From positions 1 through 5,967 of the forward strand of contig CAMPIF010000293.1 in assembly GCA_946886245.1 (NCBI GenBank): a DNA stretch of 5,967 nt. The letters run 5' to 3'. This stretch comes from Ectopseudomonas composti. GTDB taxonomy: Bacteria > Pseudomonadota > Gammaproteobacteria > Pseudomonadales > Pseudomonadaceae. The notes under the pieces are model-generated. The model was not told the DNA's origin. It made no database searches and worked only from the letters and a program-made list of their open reading frames with translations. Both the position numbers and the translations under genes were made by a program. Positions 1 to 5,935 of this stretch are shown here, one piece after another (position 1 is the first letter of the stretch; each line of letters begins with the position of its first letter).

Positions 1-54
1 CCCTACGAAACGCCTGCCTTCGACGTCTGGCGTTTGTCCGATCTGCAATTCTGA
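1..54 (+). CDS. 3' end of an unidentified gene (partial)
   Basis: Frame 1 is open from the window edge to a TGA at 52-54 and gives a 17-residue C-terminus ending in FDVWRLSDLQF. Twelve of the 17 sense codons end in G or C, which fits coding sequence of this genome, and a GC hairpin (94-110) follows at a normal distance for a gene end. I do not recognise the protein from so short a tail and assign no function. Other frames are also open over this short stretch, so the reading frame is an inference; the minus-strand alternative lacks an ATG. Confidence 0.5.
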   Translation, partial: PYETPAFDVWRLSDLQF

Positions 55-93
55 ATCGCTTCAGACAAGGCCTGCAACGCGATCCCTGCTGGC

Positions 94-110
94 AGCCCCG
101 CCCCGGGGCT
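94..110. terminator. GC hairpin, possible weak terminator between converging genes
   Basis: AGCCCCG (94-100) and CGGGGCT (104-110) form a perfect 7-bp stem with a CCC loop. It sits 39 nt after the plus-strand stop at 54 and 52 nt past the minus-strand stop at 163, so it could serve both converging genes. Neither side carries a real T-tract, so it is not a canonical intrinsic terminator. It may only block exonucleases or be a chance structure. The rest of 55-162 shows nothing else I can support. Confidence 0.4.
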
Positions 111-162
111 AAGCCTTTCGCCTGTGCGTGGCTCAGGTTCGGTGCACTTTCAAGGTTTGGGT

Positions 163-666
163 TCAGGGCCTGATTTCGATCAGCGTCCCATCCTTGACCA
201 GGCTCCAGACCTCGCGCATGTCGTCGTTCTTCATGGCGATGCAGCCTTCGGTCCAGTCGAGGGTGTGGAAAAACCACTCGGGATATTCCTCATCCAGCGG
301 CGTGCCGTGGATCATGATCATGCTGCCCGGCGGCACCCCGGCTTCCCTGGCCTTGGCCAGGTCGCGGGCGTTGGGGTAGGAGATGTGCAGCGACAGTTGG
401 TACTTGTCGCTCGGCTTGCGCCAGTCGATCCAGTACAGACCTTCCGGTGTGCGCAGATCGCCTTCGCGCTGCTTGGCGCCGCTGGGTTGTTTGCCCAGGG
501 AAATGCGGTAGGACTTGATGGTCTCGCCGCGTTGTTGCAAATGCAGTGTGCGCTCGCCCTTGAGCACCAGCACCTTGTCCACGCTACGGCTGCTGCTCGC
601 GGCTGTGGTGCTGGCCAGGGCGTTGAAGCTGATAGTCAGGCAAAGCAGGGGCAACAACCAACGCAT
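163..666 (-). CDS. Exported L,D-transpeptidase (YkuD-fold) family protein
   Basis: This 167-residue protein belongs to the YkuD/ErfK family, whose members form or modify meso-diaminopimelate links in periplasmic peptidoglycan through a catalytic cysteine. Residues 1-18 look like a signal peptide: MRW, a Leu-rich core, then an ALA cleavage motif. The mature part is little more than one catalytic domain. The active-site signature is visible as H120-G121 followed about 20 residues later by T139-E140-G141-C142, with C142 the presumed nucleophile. Family members usually have [S/T]HGC, so the Glu is a deviation, reminiscent of the YafK-like subgroup. I chose ATG 666; a TTG at 681 would add five residues but is a poorer start. 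It lies 18 nt after the Nudix gene and is probably co-transcribed with it. Whether it acts as a transpeptidase, a hydrolase or on another substrate cannot be told from sequence. Confidence 0.88.
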   Translation of the reverse strand: MRWLLPLLCLTISFNALASTTAASSSRSVDKVLVLKGERTLHLQQRGETIKSYRISLGKQPSGAKQREGDLRTPEGLYWIDWRKPSDKYQLSLHISYPNARDLAKAREAGVPPGSMIMIHGTPLDEEYPEWFFHTLDWTEGCIAMKNDDMREVWSLVKDGTLIEIRP

Positions 667-684
667 CGGGAACGTCCGCAAGGC

Positions 685-1239
685 TCAACGAGGTGTGTAA
701 TGGGTACGCAGCGCTTCGAGTGGCTCATTGCGTACCGGAAAGAGATTCTGCCGACGGTCGGCGAAGAAGCATTCTAAGGTACGGCCAATGGTCGGGAAAG
801 CCAGCTCTGACCAGGGGATCTGCGCTTCCTCGAACAGCCGCACCTCCAGGCTCTCTTCGCCCACGGCGAAATCCAGATCGACCAGTTCGGCGCGGAACAT
901 CATGTACACCTGGCTGATGTGCGGCAGGTCGAACAGGGTGTAGAGGCTGAGGTCGCGCACACGGGCGCAGGCTTCTTCGAGGGTTTCGCGGGCGGCGGCC
1001 TGCTCGATGGTCTCACCGTTTTCCATGAAGCCGGCCGGCAATGTCCAGTAGCCGCGGCGTGGCTCGATGGCACGGCGACACAGCAGCACCTGGTCGCGCC
1101 ACACGGGCAGGCAGCCGGCGACGATACGCGGGTTTTCGTAATGCACGGTGGCACAGTGAGCGCAGACATGGCGCATGCGATTGTCGCCCGCCGGGATCAT
1201 GCGCGTGACGGGGTTGCCGCACTGGCTGCAGAATTTCAT
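685..1239 (-). CDS. Nudix hydrolase with N-terminal zinc ribbon
   Basis: This 184-residue cytoplasmic protein has two parts. An N-terminal zinc ribbon (residues 1-35) carries C4-x2-C7 and C26-x2-C29. A Nudix domain follows (about 38-165), with the box starting at G70 and continuing through E76, R84, E85, E88 and E89, the residues that bind the catalytic metal. The position normally held by Gly after the EE pair is C91. Nudix enzymes cleave nucleoside diphosphates linked to another moiety. The small ribbon plus Nudix layout fits the Nudix_N_2 group; a plant relative with that layout hydrolyses FAD, but the substrate here is unknown. It is not a NudC-type NADH pyrophosphatase by length. The start is ATG 1239, because a strong AGAGGAG ribosome binding site lies just upstream and the ribbon begins at once; an upstream in-frame extension to 1377 looks non-coding. 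It is divergent from the second Nudix gene at 1383. Confidence 0.9.
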   Translation of the reverse strand: MKFCSQCGNPVTRMIPAGDNRMRHVCAHCATVHYENPRIVAGCLPVWRDQVLLCRRAIEPRRGYWTLPAGFMENGETIEQAAARETLEEACARVRDLSLYTLFDLPHISQVYMMFRAELVDLDFAVGEESLEVRLFEEAQIPWSELAFPTIGRTLECFFADRRQNLFPVRNEPLEALRTHYTPR

Positions 1240-1244
1240 GCCGG

Positions 1245-1251
1245 CTCCTCT
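1245..1251 (-). promoter_or_regulatory. Ribosome binding site of the zinc-ribbon Nudix gene
   Basis: On the minus strand this reads AGAGGAG, five nucleotides before the ATG at 1239. It is the strongest Shine-Dalgarno match in the window and decides the start of that gene against the longer in-frame extension. Confidence 0.7.
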
Positions 1252-1263
1252 TTTTCTGGCGTT

Positions 1264-1292
1264 ATCTTGGCCGGCTGAGAGGTGGCCGGCAA
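1264..1292 (-). promoter_or_regulatory. Possible sigma-70 promoter for the Nudix / L,D-transpeptidase pair
   Basis: On the minus strand TTGCCG (1287-1292) and CAAGAT (1264-1269) are separated by 17 nt and lie just upstream of the Nudix ribosome binding site. The -35 box is good, but the -10 box matches only three of six consensus positions. A promoter is expected here because the region is divergent; this exact placement is a guess. Confidence 0.25.
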
Positions 1293-1312
1293 GCCCGCTA
1301 TTGCGGCCGGCC
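1269..1312. repeat. GGCCGGC repeat cluster, REP-like hairpin
   Basis: GGCCGGC occurs three times, at 1269-1275, 1284-1290 and 1305-1311. The second copy pairs perfectly with GCCGGCC at 1306-1312 to make a 7-bp stem with a 15-nt loop. The minus strand of the loop region reads AGCGGGCTTGCCGGCC, which resembles the GCGGGCTTGCCCGC core common in Pseudomonas REP elements, with a mismatch. It fills the middle of the 143-nt divergent intergenic region and overlaps the proposed minus-strand promoter. It could be a decayed REP, a regulator-binding array or a high-GC coincidence. Confidence 0.35.
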
Positions 1313-1328
1313 TGTCCTGTCGTCGGGG

Positions 1329-1358
1329 TTGGGCGCCCGCCTGCTTTCATGCCATGAT
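1329..1358 (+). promoter_or_regulatory. Possible promoter for the plus-strand purT cluster
   Basis: TTGGGC (1329-1334) and CATGAT (1353-1358) are separated by 18 nt and lie 24 nt upstream of the first start codon of the cluster. Both are partial matches to sigma-70 boxes. The position is reasonable for a leader serving five co-directional genes, but the match alone is weak evidence. Confidence 0.25.
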
Positions 1359-1382
1359 GCCTGGCAAAACAAGACACCGAGT

Positions 1383-1994
1383 ATGCCCATGCTGGACGAC
1401 TTGCTCCATCGTGTGCGCGGCTACAGCCCGCGTCTCCTGGAGACCGAGCGCAGCTTCCCCGAAGCGGCGGTGCTGGTCCCGATTACCCGCAGTGATGAGC
1501 CTGAGCTGGTGCTGACCCTGCGCGCCAGCGGTTTGTCGACCCATGGCGGCGAGGTCGCCTTTCCCGGAGGCCGGCGCGACCCGGAAGATCGTGATCTGGT
1601 GCATACCGCGCTGCGCGAGGCCGAGGAGGAGATCGGTCTGCCGCCGGGACTGGTCGAGGTGGTCGGGCCGCTCAGCAGCCTGGTGTCACGCCACGGCATT
1701 CAGGTCACGCCCTACGTCGGGCTGGTGCCGGATTACGTCGAGTACAAGGCCAATGATGCGGAGATCGCCTCGGTATTCTCGGTGCCGCTGGAGTTCTTTC
1801 GCAGCGACCCGCGCGAGATGACCCATCGCATCGACTACCTCGGGCGCAGCTGGTACGTGCCGTCCTACACCTATGGCGAATACCGCATCTGGGGCCTGAC
1901 CGCGATCATGGTGGTGGAACTGGTCAACCTGCTCTTCGATGATGCGCAGATTGCCCTGCACCAGCCGCCCGAACACTTCATACACCTGCGCTGA
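1383..1994 (+). CDS. nudL: CoA pyrophosphatase (NudL-type Nudix hydrolase)
   Basis: This 203-residue cytoplasmic Nudix enzyme is predicted to split coenzyme A, and possibly acyl-CoAs, into 3',5'-ADP and 4'-phosphopantetheine. The CoA-specific signature before the Nudix box is present: L44-T45-x-R47-A48, then G56 and FPGG at 60-63. The position usually held by Arg in that motif is S52. The catalytic segment is R78-E79-A80-E81-E82-E83-I84-G85-L86, and the spacing between FPGG and RE is longer than in standard Nudix boxes, as is usual in this family. Length is close to E. coli NudL. I chose ATG 1383; ATG 1389, two codons in, is equally possible because a weak CGAG sits before both. A longer TTG start at 1329 would read through the promoter region and is unlikely. 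It leads the plus-strand cluster, 21 nt before the carbonic anhydrase-like gene. Confidence 0.9.
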   Translation: MPMLDDLLHRVRGYSPRLLETERSFPEAAVLVPITRSDEPELVLTLRASGLSTHGGEVAFPGGRRDPEDRDLVHTALREAEEEIGLPPGLVEVVGPLSSLVSRHGIQVTPYVGLVPDYVEYKANDAEIASVFSVPLEFFRSDPREMTHRIDYLGRSWYVPSYTYGEYRIWGLTAIMVVELVNLLFDDAQIALHQPPEHFIHLR

Positions 1995-2015
1995 CAGCGC
2001 CGAGGACTGACGAGC

Positions 2016-2543
2016 ATGAAATACCGCCTGGGAAGCTCCCGTGTCGACGCCCATCCCGAGAGCTGGGTCGCGCCAAGTGCCGACCTGATCGGCAAGGTTC
2101 GCCTGGAGGCCGGTGCCAGCGTCTGGTTCGGCGCCGTGCTGCGCGGCGACAACGAACTGATCCACATCGGCGAGAACAGCAATGTGCAGGACGGCAGCGT
2201 CATGCACACCGACATGGGGTTTCCGCTGACCCTGGGCAAGGGCGTCACCGTGGGTCACAACGTGATGATGCATGGTTGCACGGTGGACGATTACAGCCTG
2301 ATCGGCATCAATGCGGTGATCCTCAACGGCGCCAGGATCGGCAAGTACTGCATCATCGGCGCCAACAGCCTGATCCCCGAAGGCAAGGTGATTCCCGATG
2401 GCAGCCTGGTCATGGGTAGCCCCGGCAAGGTGGTGCGCGAGCTGACCGAGGCGCAGAAGAAGATGCTGGAGGCCAGCGCCGCTCATTACGTTCATAATGC
2501 GCAGCGCTATTCCCGTGAGCTGGTACCTGATGACGATGAGTGA
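2016..2543 (+). CDS. Gamma-class carbonic anhydrase family protein (YrdA/CamH-like)
   Basis: This 175-residue protein is a left-handed beta-helix built from hexapeptide repeats (about residues 15-135), followed by a C-terminal helix (about 143-168). The family forms trimers with a metal at each subunit interface. The three metal ligands are visible as H64, H81 and H86, along with R43, D45, Q58 and D59 that match functional positions of the archaeal enzyme Cam. The acidic loop that carries Cam's proton-shuttle glutamate is absent, which places it in the short CamH/YrdA group. Many members of that group show weak or no measured carbonic anhydrase activity, so bicarbonate chemistry is likely but unproven. 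Start ATG 2016 is preceded by GAGGA at a workable distance. It follows nudL by 21 nt, and its stop overlaps the start of the DUF1289 gene, so translational coupling is likely. Confidence 0.92.
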   Translation: MKYRLGSSRVDAHPESWVAPSADLIGKVRLEAGASVWFGAVLRGDNELIHIGENSNVQDGSVMHTDMGFPLTLGKGVTVGHNVMMHGCTVDDYSLIGINAVILNGARIGKYCIIGANSLIPEGKVIPDGSLVMGSPGKVVRELTEAQKKMLEASAAHYVHNAQRYSRELVPDDDE

Positions 2544-2733
2544 TGTAGAAAAACCGCTGCGTTCGCCCTGCGTGCATGTCTGCGCGCTGGATGATCAGGA
2601 TGTCTGCATTGGCTGTCAGCGTACCGCCGCCGAAATCACCCGTTGGGGCCGCATGGACAATGCCGAGCGCCGCGAGGTACTGCAACGCTGCCTGGAGCGC
2701 GCCCGCGCTTCCGGTCTCTTAATGACTTCCTGA
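2536..2733 (+). CDS. DUF1289 small four-cysteine protein
   Basis: This is a 65-residue protein of unknown function. It opens with the typical DUF1289 pattern: S10-P11-C12-x3-C16, then C24-x2-C27 (DVCIGC), then E33-I34-x-R36-W37 and a charged helix over about 41-58. The four cysteines could bind zinc or an iron-sulfur cluster; which one is unknown. A fifth cysteine, C52, lies in the helix. The protein has no signal peptide or membrane segment, so it is presumably cytoplasmic. Two starts are possible: ATG 2536 (used here) and ATG 2530, which adds Met-Thr. Either overlaps the end of the carbonic anhydrase gene, and neither has a strong Shine-Dalgarno sequence, so reinitiation after that gene is likely. 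It ends 21 nt before purT. No biochemical role can be inferred beyond metal binding. Confidence 0.9.
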   Translation: MSDVEKPLRSPCVHVCALDDQDVCIGCQRTAAEITRWGRMDNAERREVLQRCLERARASGLLMTS

Positions 2734-2738
2734 TTCAC

Positions 2739-2751
2739 TGTTCGAGGAACA
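2739..2751 (+). promoter_or_regulatory. Mini-hairpin enclosing the purT ribosome binding site
   Basis: TGTTC (2739-2743) and GAACA (2747-2751) are perfect complements around a GAG loop, and the purT Shine-Dalgarno GAGGAA (2744-2749) lies in the loop and 3' arm, ending five nucleotides before the ATG. The five-pair stem is weak. It could modestly tune purT translation, or it may be fortuitous. Confidence 0.3.
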
Positions 2752-2754
2752 CTC

Positions 2755-3936
2755 ATGCCCCGTATTGGAACCCCTCTGTCGTCCTCCGCGACCCGTGTAC
2801 TGCTGTGTGGCTGCGGCGAGCTCGGCAAGGAAGTGGTGATCGAGCTGCAGCGCCTGGGCTGCGAAGTCATCGCCGTCGACCGTTACGCCAATGCGCCGGC
2901 CATGCAGGTGGCTCACCGCAGTCATGTCATCGACATGCTCGATGGTACGGCCCTGCGTGCAGTGATCGAAAAGGAGCGGCCGCACTACATCGTGCCCGAG
3001 ATCGAGGCCATCGCCACCGCCACCCTGGTCGAACTGGAAGCCGAAGGCTTCAACGTGGTGCCGACCGCGCGTGCCGCGCAGCTGACCATGAACCGCGAAG
3101 GCATTCGTCGCCTGGCGGCCGAGGAACTGGGCCTGCCGACCTCGCCGTACCACTTCTCCGACACCTTCGAGGACTACGCCGCAGCGGTGAAATCCGTCGG
3201 CTACCCCTGTGTGGTCAAGCCGATCATGAGTTCTTCCGGCAAGGGTCAGAGCGTGCTCAAGAGCGACGCCGACCTGCAGCGTGCCTGGGACTATGCCCAG
3301 GAAGGTGGCCGCGCTGGCAAGGGCCGGGTGATCGTCGAGGGCTTCATCGACTTCGACTACGAAATCACCCTGCTCACCGTGCGCCATGTCGGCGGCACCA
3401 GCTTCTGCGCGCCGATTGGCCATCGCCAGGAGAACGGCGACTACCAGGAATCCTGGCAGCCGCAAGCCATGAGTCCGAACGCGCTGGCCGAGTCCGAGCG
3501 CGTGGCGCTGGCGGTGACCGAGGCGCTGGGCGGGCGTGGCCTGTTCGGTGTGGAGCTGTTCGTCAAGGGCGATCAGGTCTGGTTCAGCGAAGTCTCGCCG
3601 CGTCCGCACGACACCGGCCTGGTAACGCTGATTTCTCAGGAACTGTCCGAGTTCGCCCTGCATGCGCGTGCCATTCTCGGCCTGCCGATTCCGGCGATCC
3701 GCCAGATGGGCCCGTCCGCGTCGGCGGTGATTCTGGTGGAGGGCAATTCGCAGCAGGCCAGCTTCGCCAACCTCGGCGCCGCACTGAGCGAGGCCGACAC
3801 CGCGCTGCGTCTGTTCGGCAAGCCCGAGGTCAAGGGCCAGCGCCGCATGGGCGTGGCGCTGGCGCGTGACGAATCCATCGAAGCGGCTCGCGCCAAGGCG
3901 CTGCGCAGCGCGCAAGCGGTTCGCGTCCAGTTGTGA
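2755..3936 (+). CDS. purT: Formate-dependent phosphoribosylglycinamide formyltransferase PurT
   Basis: This 393-residue cytoplasmic ATP-grasp enzyme makes formyl-GAR from GAR, formate and ATP, the folate-independent route for the third step of purine synthesis. Domain order is the usual one: an N-terminal Rossmann-like domain (about 12-112) with GCGELGKE at 18-25, an ATP-grasp domain (about 115-310) and a C-terminal cap. Residues matching the E. coli enzyme are E22-L23 and E82 for GAR, R114, K155, the S160-SGKGQ-165 ATP loop, E195, E203, and metal ligands E267 and E279. D286, K356 and R363-R364 are also present. Length is one residue more than the E. coli protein. Start ATG 2755 has GAGGAA five nucleotides upstream. 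The gap to the DUF1289 gene is 21 nt, and its TGA overlaps the GTG start of the SGNH gene, so it sits inside an operon. I see no PurR-like operator. Confidence 0.97.
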   Translation: MPRIGTPLSSSATRVLLCGCGELGKEVVIELQRLGCEVIAVDRYANAPAMQVAHRSHVIDMLDGTALRAVIEKERPHYIVPEIEAIATATLVELEAEGFNVVPTARAAQLTMNREGIRRLAAEELGLPTSPYHFSDTFEDYAAAVKSVGYPCVVKPIMSSSGKGQSVLKSDADLQRAWDYAQEGGRAGKGRVIVEGFIDFDYEITLLTVRHVGGTSFCAPIGHRQENGDYQESWQPQAMSPNALAESERVALAVTEALGGRGLFGVELFVKGDQVWFSEVSPRPHDTGLVTLISQELSEFALHARAILGLPIPAIRQMGPSASAVILVEGNSQQASFANLGAALSEADTALRLFGKPEVKGQRRMGVALARDESIEAARAKALRSAQAVRVQL

Positions 3937-4667
3937 GTCGGCATGCGCTGTGGTGGCTGGCGACTGTGCCACTGCTGCCATTGGCGCTGCCTCTGGCCCT
4001 GCACACCCGGCGCACGGCATTGCACCTGCCGGTTGCGCAGGGCGAGCCAAGCGGCATCGCTGCCGCGCATCTACCGGGTGAGCCGTTTCGCCTGCTGCTG
4101 ATCGGTGAATCGACCGTGGCGGGTGTCGGGGTCACGCACTTCGATCAGTCCCTGGCGAATTGTCTGGCAGTCGCCCTGGCCGAGCGCTTGGGGCGGCCGG
4201 TACGCTGGCGCGCCTGTGGCGAGAATGGCATCACCGCCGCCGAGGCGCATGAGCGCCTGTTGCCGCTGGCATTGGCGGAGCCGGCCGACCTGGCGCTGCT
4301 GGTGTTCGGCGTCAATGACACCACGCATCTCACGCCGAGCAAGCGCTGGCTGCAGGCGCTCGCCGCGATGGCCGATGCATTGGGTGAGCGGGGTTGTCGC
4401 GTGGTGTTCAGCGGCGTGCCGCCTTTGCAGCATTTCAGCGCCTTGCCCTGGTTGCTGCGGCAGTTGATGGGCTGGCGGGCCAGCTTGCTGGATCGTGAGC
4501 TGCAGAGCCTGGCGCAACGGCTGGGCGCGCTGCACTGCGTGCTGGACCTGCCGTTCGAGGCACATTATCTCGCCGAGGATGGCTATCACCCGTCGGCATT
4601 GGGTTATCGGCAATGGGCTGCAGACCTGGCCGAGCGCCTCACTGCGGCGCTGCTGCGTCCGCTTTGA
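3933..4667 (+). CDS. SGNH/GDSL hydrolase with N-terminal membrane anchor
   Basis: This 244-residue protein has one hydrophobic segment (about residues 6-23) followed by a single SGNH domain (about 52-240). The four family blocks are clear: G58-E59-S60 (nucleophile), G99 in GENGIT, G126-V127-N128-D129, and D216-G217-Y218-H219-P220 with the catalytic Asp and His. Family members are esterases, lipases, deacetylases or acyltransferases; the substrate here is unknown. The hydrophobic segment may be an uncleaved anchor or signal peptide. R26-R27 just after it leave the topology uncertain. The start is GTG 3933, which overlaps the purT stop in a GTGA arrangement. There is no clear ribosome binding site, so it probably depends on translation of purT. 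Its 3' end overlaps the opposite-strand CorC-type gene by 29 nt. Confidence 0.9.
   Translation: MSRHALWWLATVPLLPLALPLALHTRRTALHLPVAQGEPSGIAAAHLPGEPFRLLLIGESTVAGVGVTHFDQSLANCLAVALAERLGRPVRWRACGENGITAAEAHERLLPLALAEPADLALLVFGVNDTTHLTPSKRWLQALAAMADALGERGCRVVFSGVPPLQHFSALPWLLRQLMGWRASLLDRELQSLAQRLGALHCVLDLPFEAHYLAEDGYHPSALGYRQWAADLAERLTAALLRPL
4639..4667. other. Tail-to-tail coding overlap of 29 nt
   Basis: The SGNH gene ends with TGA at 4665-4667 on the plus strand, and the CorC-type gene ends with TGA at 4639-4641 on the minus strand. Both reading frames are well supported by family motifs, so the overlap is real. It encodes the last residues of both proteins and leaves no room for an intergenic terminator. 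Confidence 0.85.
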
Positions 4668-5925
4668 TCTTTTCCACCTGCCAGACGCGCACGCTCTTCA
4701 CCCGGTTTTCCGCCGCCTGGAGAATCTCCAGGCGGTAGGGGCCGATCTTCAGGCAGACACTGCTGTCAGGGATGCTCTCCAGCGCTTCGGTGATCAGACC
4801 GTTGAGGGTCTTGGGACCGTCGCTGGGCAAGTGCCAGCCGAGGGTCTTGTTCACTTCGCGAATGTAGGCGGCGCCGTCGATGACCAGGGTGCCGTCTTCC
4901 TGCGGGTGGATATCCGGGCTGCGCAGGCTGTCCTGGTTGCTGAAGTCGCCGACGATCTCTTCGAGGATGTCTTCCAGGGTGACGATGCCGATCACGTCGC
5001 CATATTCGTCGACGACGATGCCGATGCGCCGCTTCTGCTTCTGGAAGTTGATCAGCTGGGTCGCCAGGGGCGTGTTTTCCGGGATGAAGTAAGGCTCGTT
5101 GCAGGCGGCCAGCAACGTGTCCTTGGTCAGTTGGTTGTGGCTCAGCAGGCGGGCGATCTGGCGCATGTGCACCACGCCTTCGATCTGGTTGATGTCGCCA
5201 CGAAACACCGGCAGGCGTGTGTGCGAAGTGCTGCGCAACTGACCGATGATGATTTCCAGGTCGTCGTCGAGATCGATGCCGGTCACTTCGTTGCGCGGAA
5301 TCATGATGTCGTCGACCGTGACCCGTTCAAGGTCGAGGATGCTCAGCAGCATGCTCTGGCGATTCAGCGGTAGCTCCGAACCCGATTCGCGCACCACGCT
5401 GCGCAGCTCTTCGGTGGACAGGCTGTCGCTGGCGCGCTGTGCCGGGTCGACGCCCAGCAGGCGCAGCAGGCCGTTGCTGATCGCGCTGGTCAGCCACACC
5501 ACCGGATAGAGTATGCGCAGCAGCAGGCTGAGCACACGGCTGGCGGGGAAGGCCACCAGTTCCGGGCGCAGAGCGGCCAGGGTCTTGGGCGTGATTTCGC
5601 CGAAGATCAACACGATGATGGTCAGGCCCGCCGTGGCGATGGCGATGCCGGCTTCGCCCCAGAGGTCCACCGCCAGCACCGTGGCGATGGAGGCAGCGAG
5701 AATGTTGACCACGTTGTTGCCGACCAGGATGGTGCCGAGCAGGCGGTCCGGGCGCTCGAGCAGGCGGATGACGCGCTTGGCGCCGCTGTGCCCTTCCTTG
5801 GCCAGATGCTTGAGCCGGTAGCGGTTGAGGCTGAGCATGCCGGTCTCGGAGCTGGAGAAGAACGCCGAGCAGAGAATCAGGAAAATCAGCAGGCCGAGTA
5901 GGTAGCTCGAATGAATGTCGTCCAC
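4639..5925 (-). CDS. corB: CorC/HlyC family (CNNM-type) membrane protein, YfjD/CorB-like
   Basis: This 428-residue inner-membrane protein has the layout of bacterial CNNM homologues, linked to magnesium or cobalt transport. A DUF21 transmembrane domain spans about 1-190, with hydrophobic stretches near 8-23, 64-86, 92-112 and 130-155 and the conserved S24-S-S-E-T28, G69-N70-N71 and G109-E110-I-T-P113 motifs. Two CBS domains (about 205-330) follow, with M208-I-P-R211 and the V305-D-E-Y-G309 region; these usually bind adenine nucleotides. A CorC/HlyC C-terminal domain occupies about 340-418. Length equals that of E. coli YfjD (CorB) as I recall it. The start is GTG 5925, ten nucleotides after a ypjD-like stop, preceded by a weak GAGACAG. 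The ypjD neighbour matches the E. coli order ypjD-yfjD, which supports orthology. Transport of magnesium is a family inference. The older hemolysin annotation is misleading. Confidence 0.93.
   Translation of the reverse strand: MDDIHSSYLLGLLIFLILCSAFFSSSETGMLSLNRYRLKHLAKEGHSGAKRVIRLLERPDRLLGTILVGNNVVNILAASIATVLAVDLWGEAGIAIATAGLTIIVLIFGEITPKTLAALRPELVAFPASRVLSLLLRILYPVVWLTSAISNGLLRLLGVDPAQRASDSLSTEELRSVVRESGSELPLNRQSMLLSILDLERVTVDDIMIPRNEVTGIDLDDDLEIIIGQLRSTSHTRLPVFRGDINQIEGVVHMRQIARLLSHNQLTKDTLLAACNEPYFIPENTPLATQLINFQKQKRRIGIVVDEYGDVIGIVTLEDILEEIVGDFSNQDSLRSPDIHPQEDGTLVIDGAAYIREVNKTLGWHLPSDGPKTLNGLITEALESIPDSSVCLKIGPYRLEILQAAENRVKSVRVWQVEKIKADAAAPQ
4713..4735 (+). other. Strong palindrome inside the 3' end of the CorC-type gene
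   Basis: Eleven bases on each side of A4724 are perfect inverted repeats. As RNA this folds into a 10-bp GC-rich stem, CCGCCTGGAG with CTCCAGGCGG, around an AAT loop. It lies 46 nt past the plus-strand SGNH stop, within codons for residues about 398-405 of the opposite gene. No T-tract follows on the plus strand, so it is not a classic terminator. It could stabilise the 3' end of the purT-cluster transcript or cause pausing. Confidence 0.4.
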
Positions 5926-5935
5926 GACGTCTGTC

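Noticed and set aside
124..777. Plus-strand open frame of 217 codons opposite the L,D-transpeptidase gene
   Set aside because: It is antisense to a gene with a signal peptide and a catalytic motif, and runs into the next gene without its own motifs.
1240..1377. N-terminal extension of the zinc-ribbon Nudix protein by 46 residues
   Set aside because: The extension has no family similarity, covers the intergenic repeats, and a strong ribosome binding site points to ATG 1239.
1686..2495. Minus-strand open frame of 269 codons opposite nudL and the carbonic anhydrase gene
   Set aside because: It runs across two well-supported genes and their spacer and shows no recognisable domain, as expected for an antisense shadow in GC-rich DNA.
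2643..3869. Plus-strand open frame of 408 codons overlapping purT in another frame
   Set aside because: Arg- and Pro-rich low-complexity translation typical of an out-of-frame reading of a high-GC gene.
2719..4050. Long minus-strand open frame of 443 codons opposite purT
   Set aside because: It is the antisense shadow of a high-GC gene. The translation is rich in His, Ala, Gln and Arg with no family motifs, while the plus frame has every PurT catalytic residue.
4495..5373. Plus-strand open frame of 292 codons spanning the SGNH end and the CorC-type gene
   Set aside because: It reads out of frame through the SGNH gene and then antisense to the CBS domains. The Asp/Val/Gln-rich product matches no family I know.
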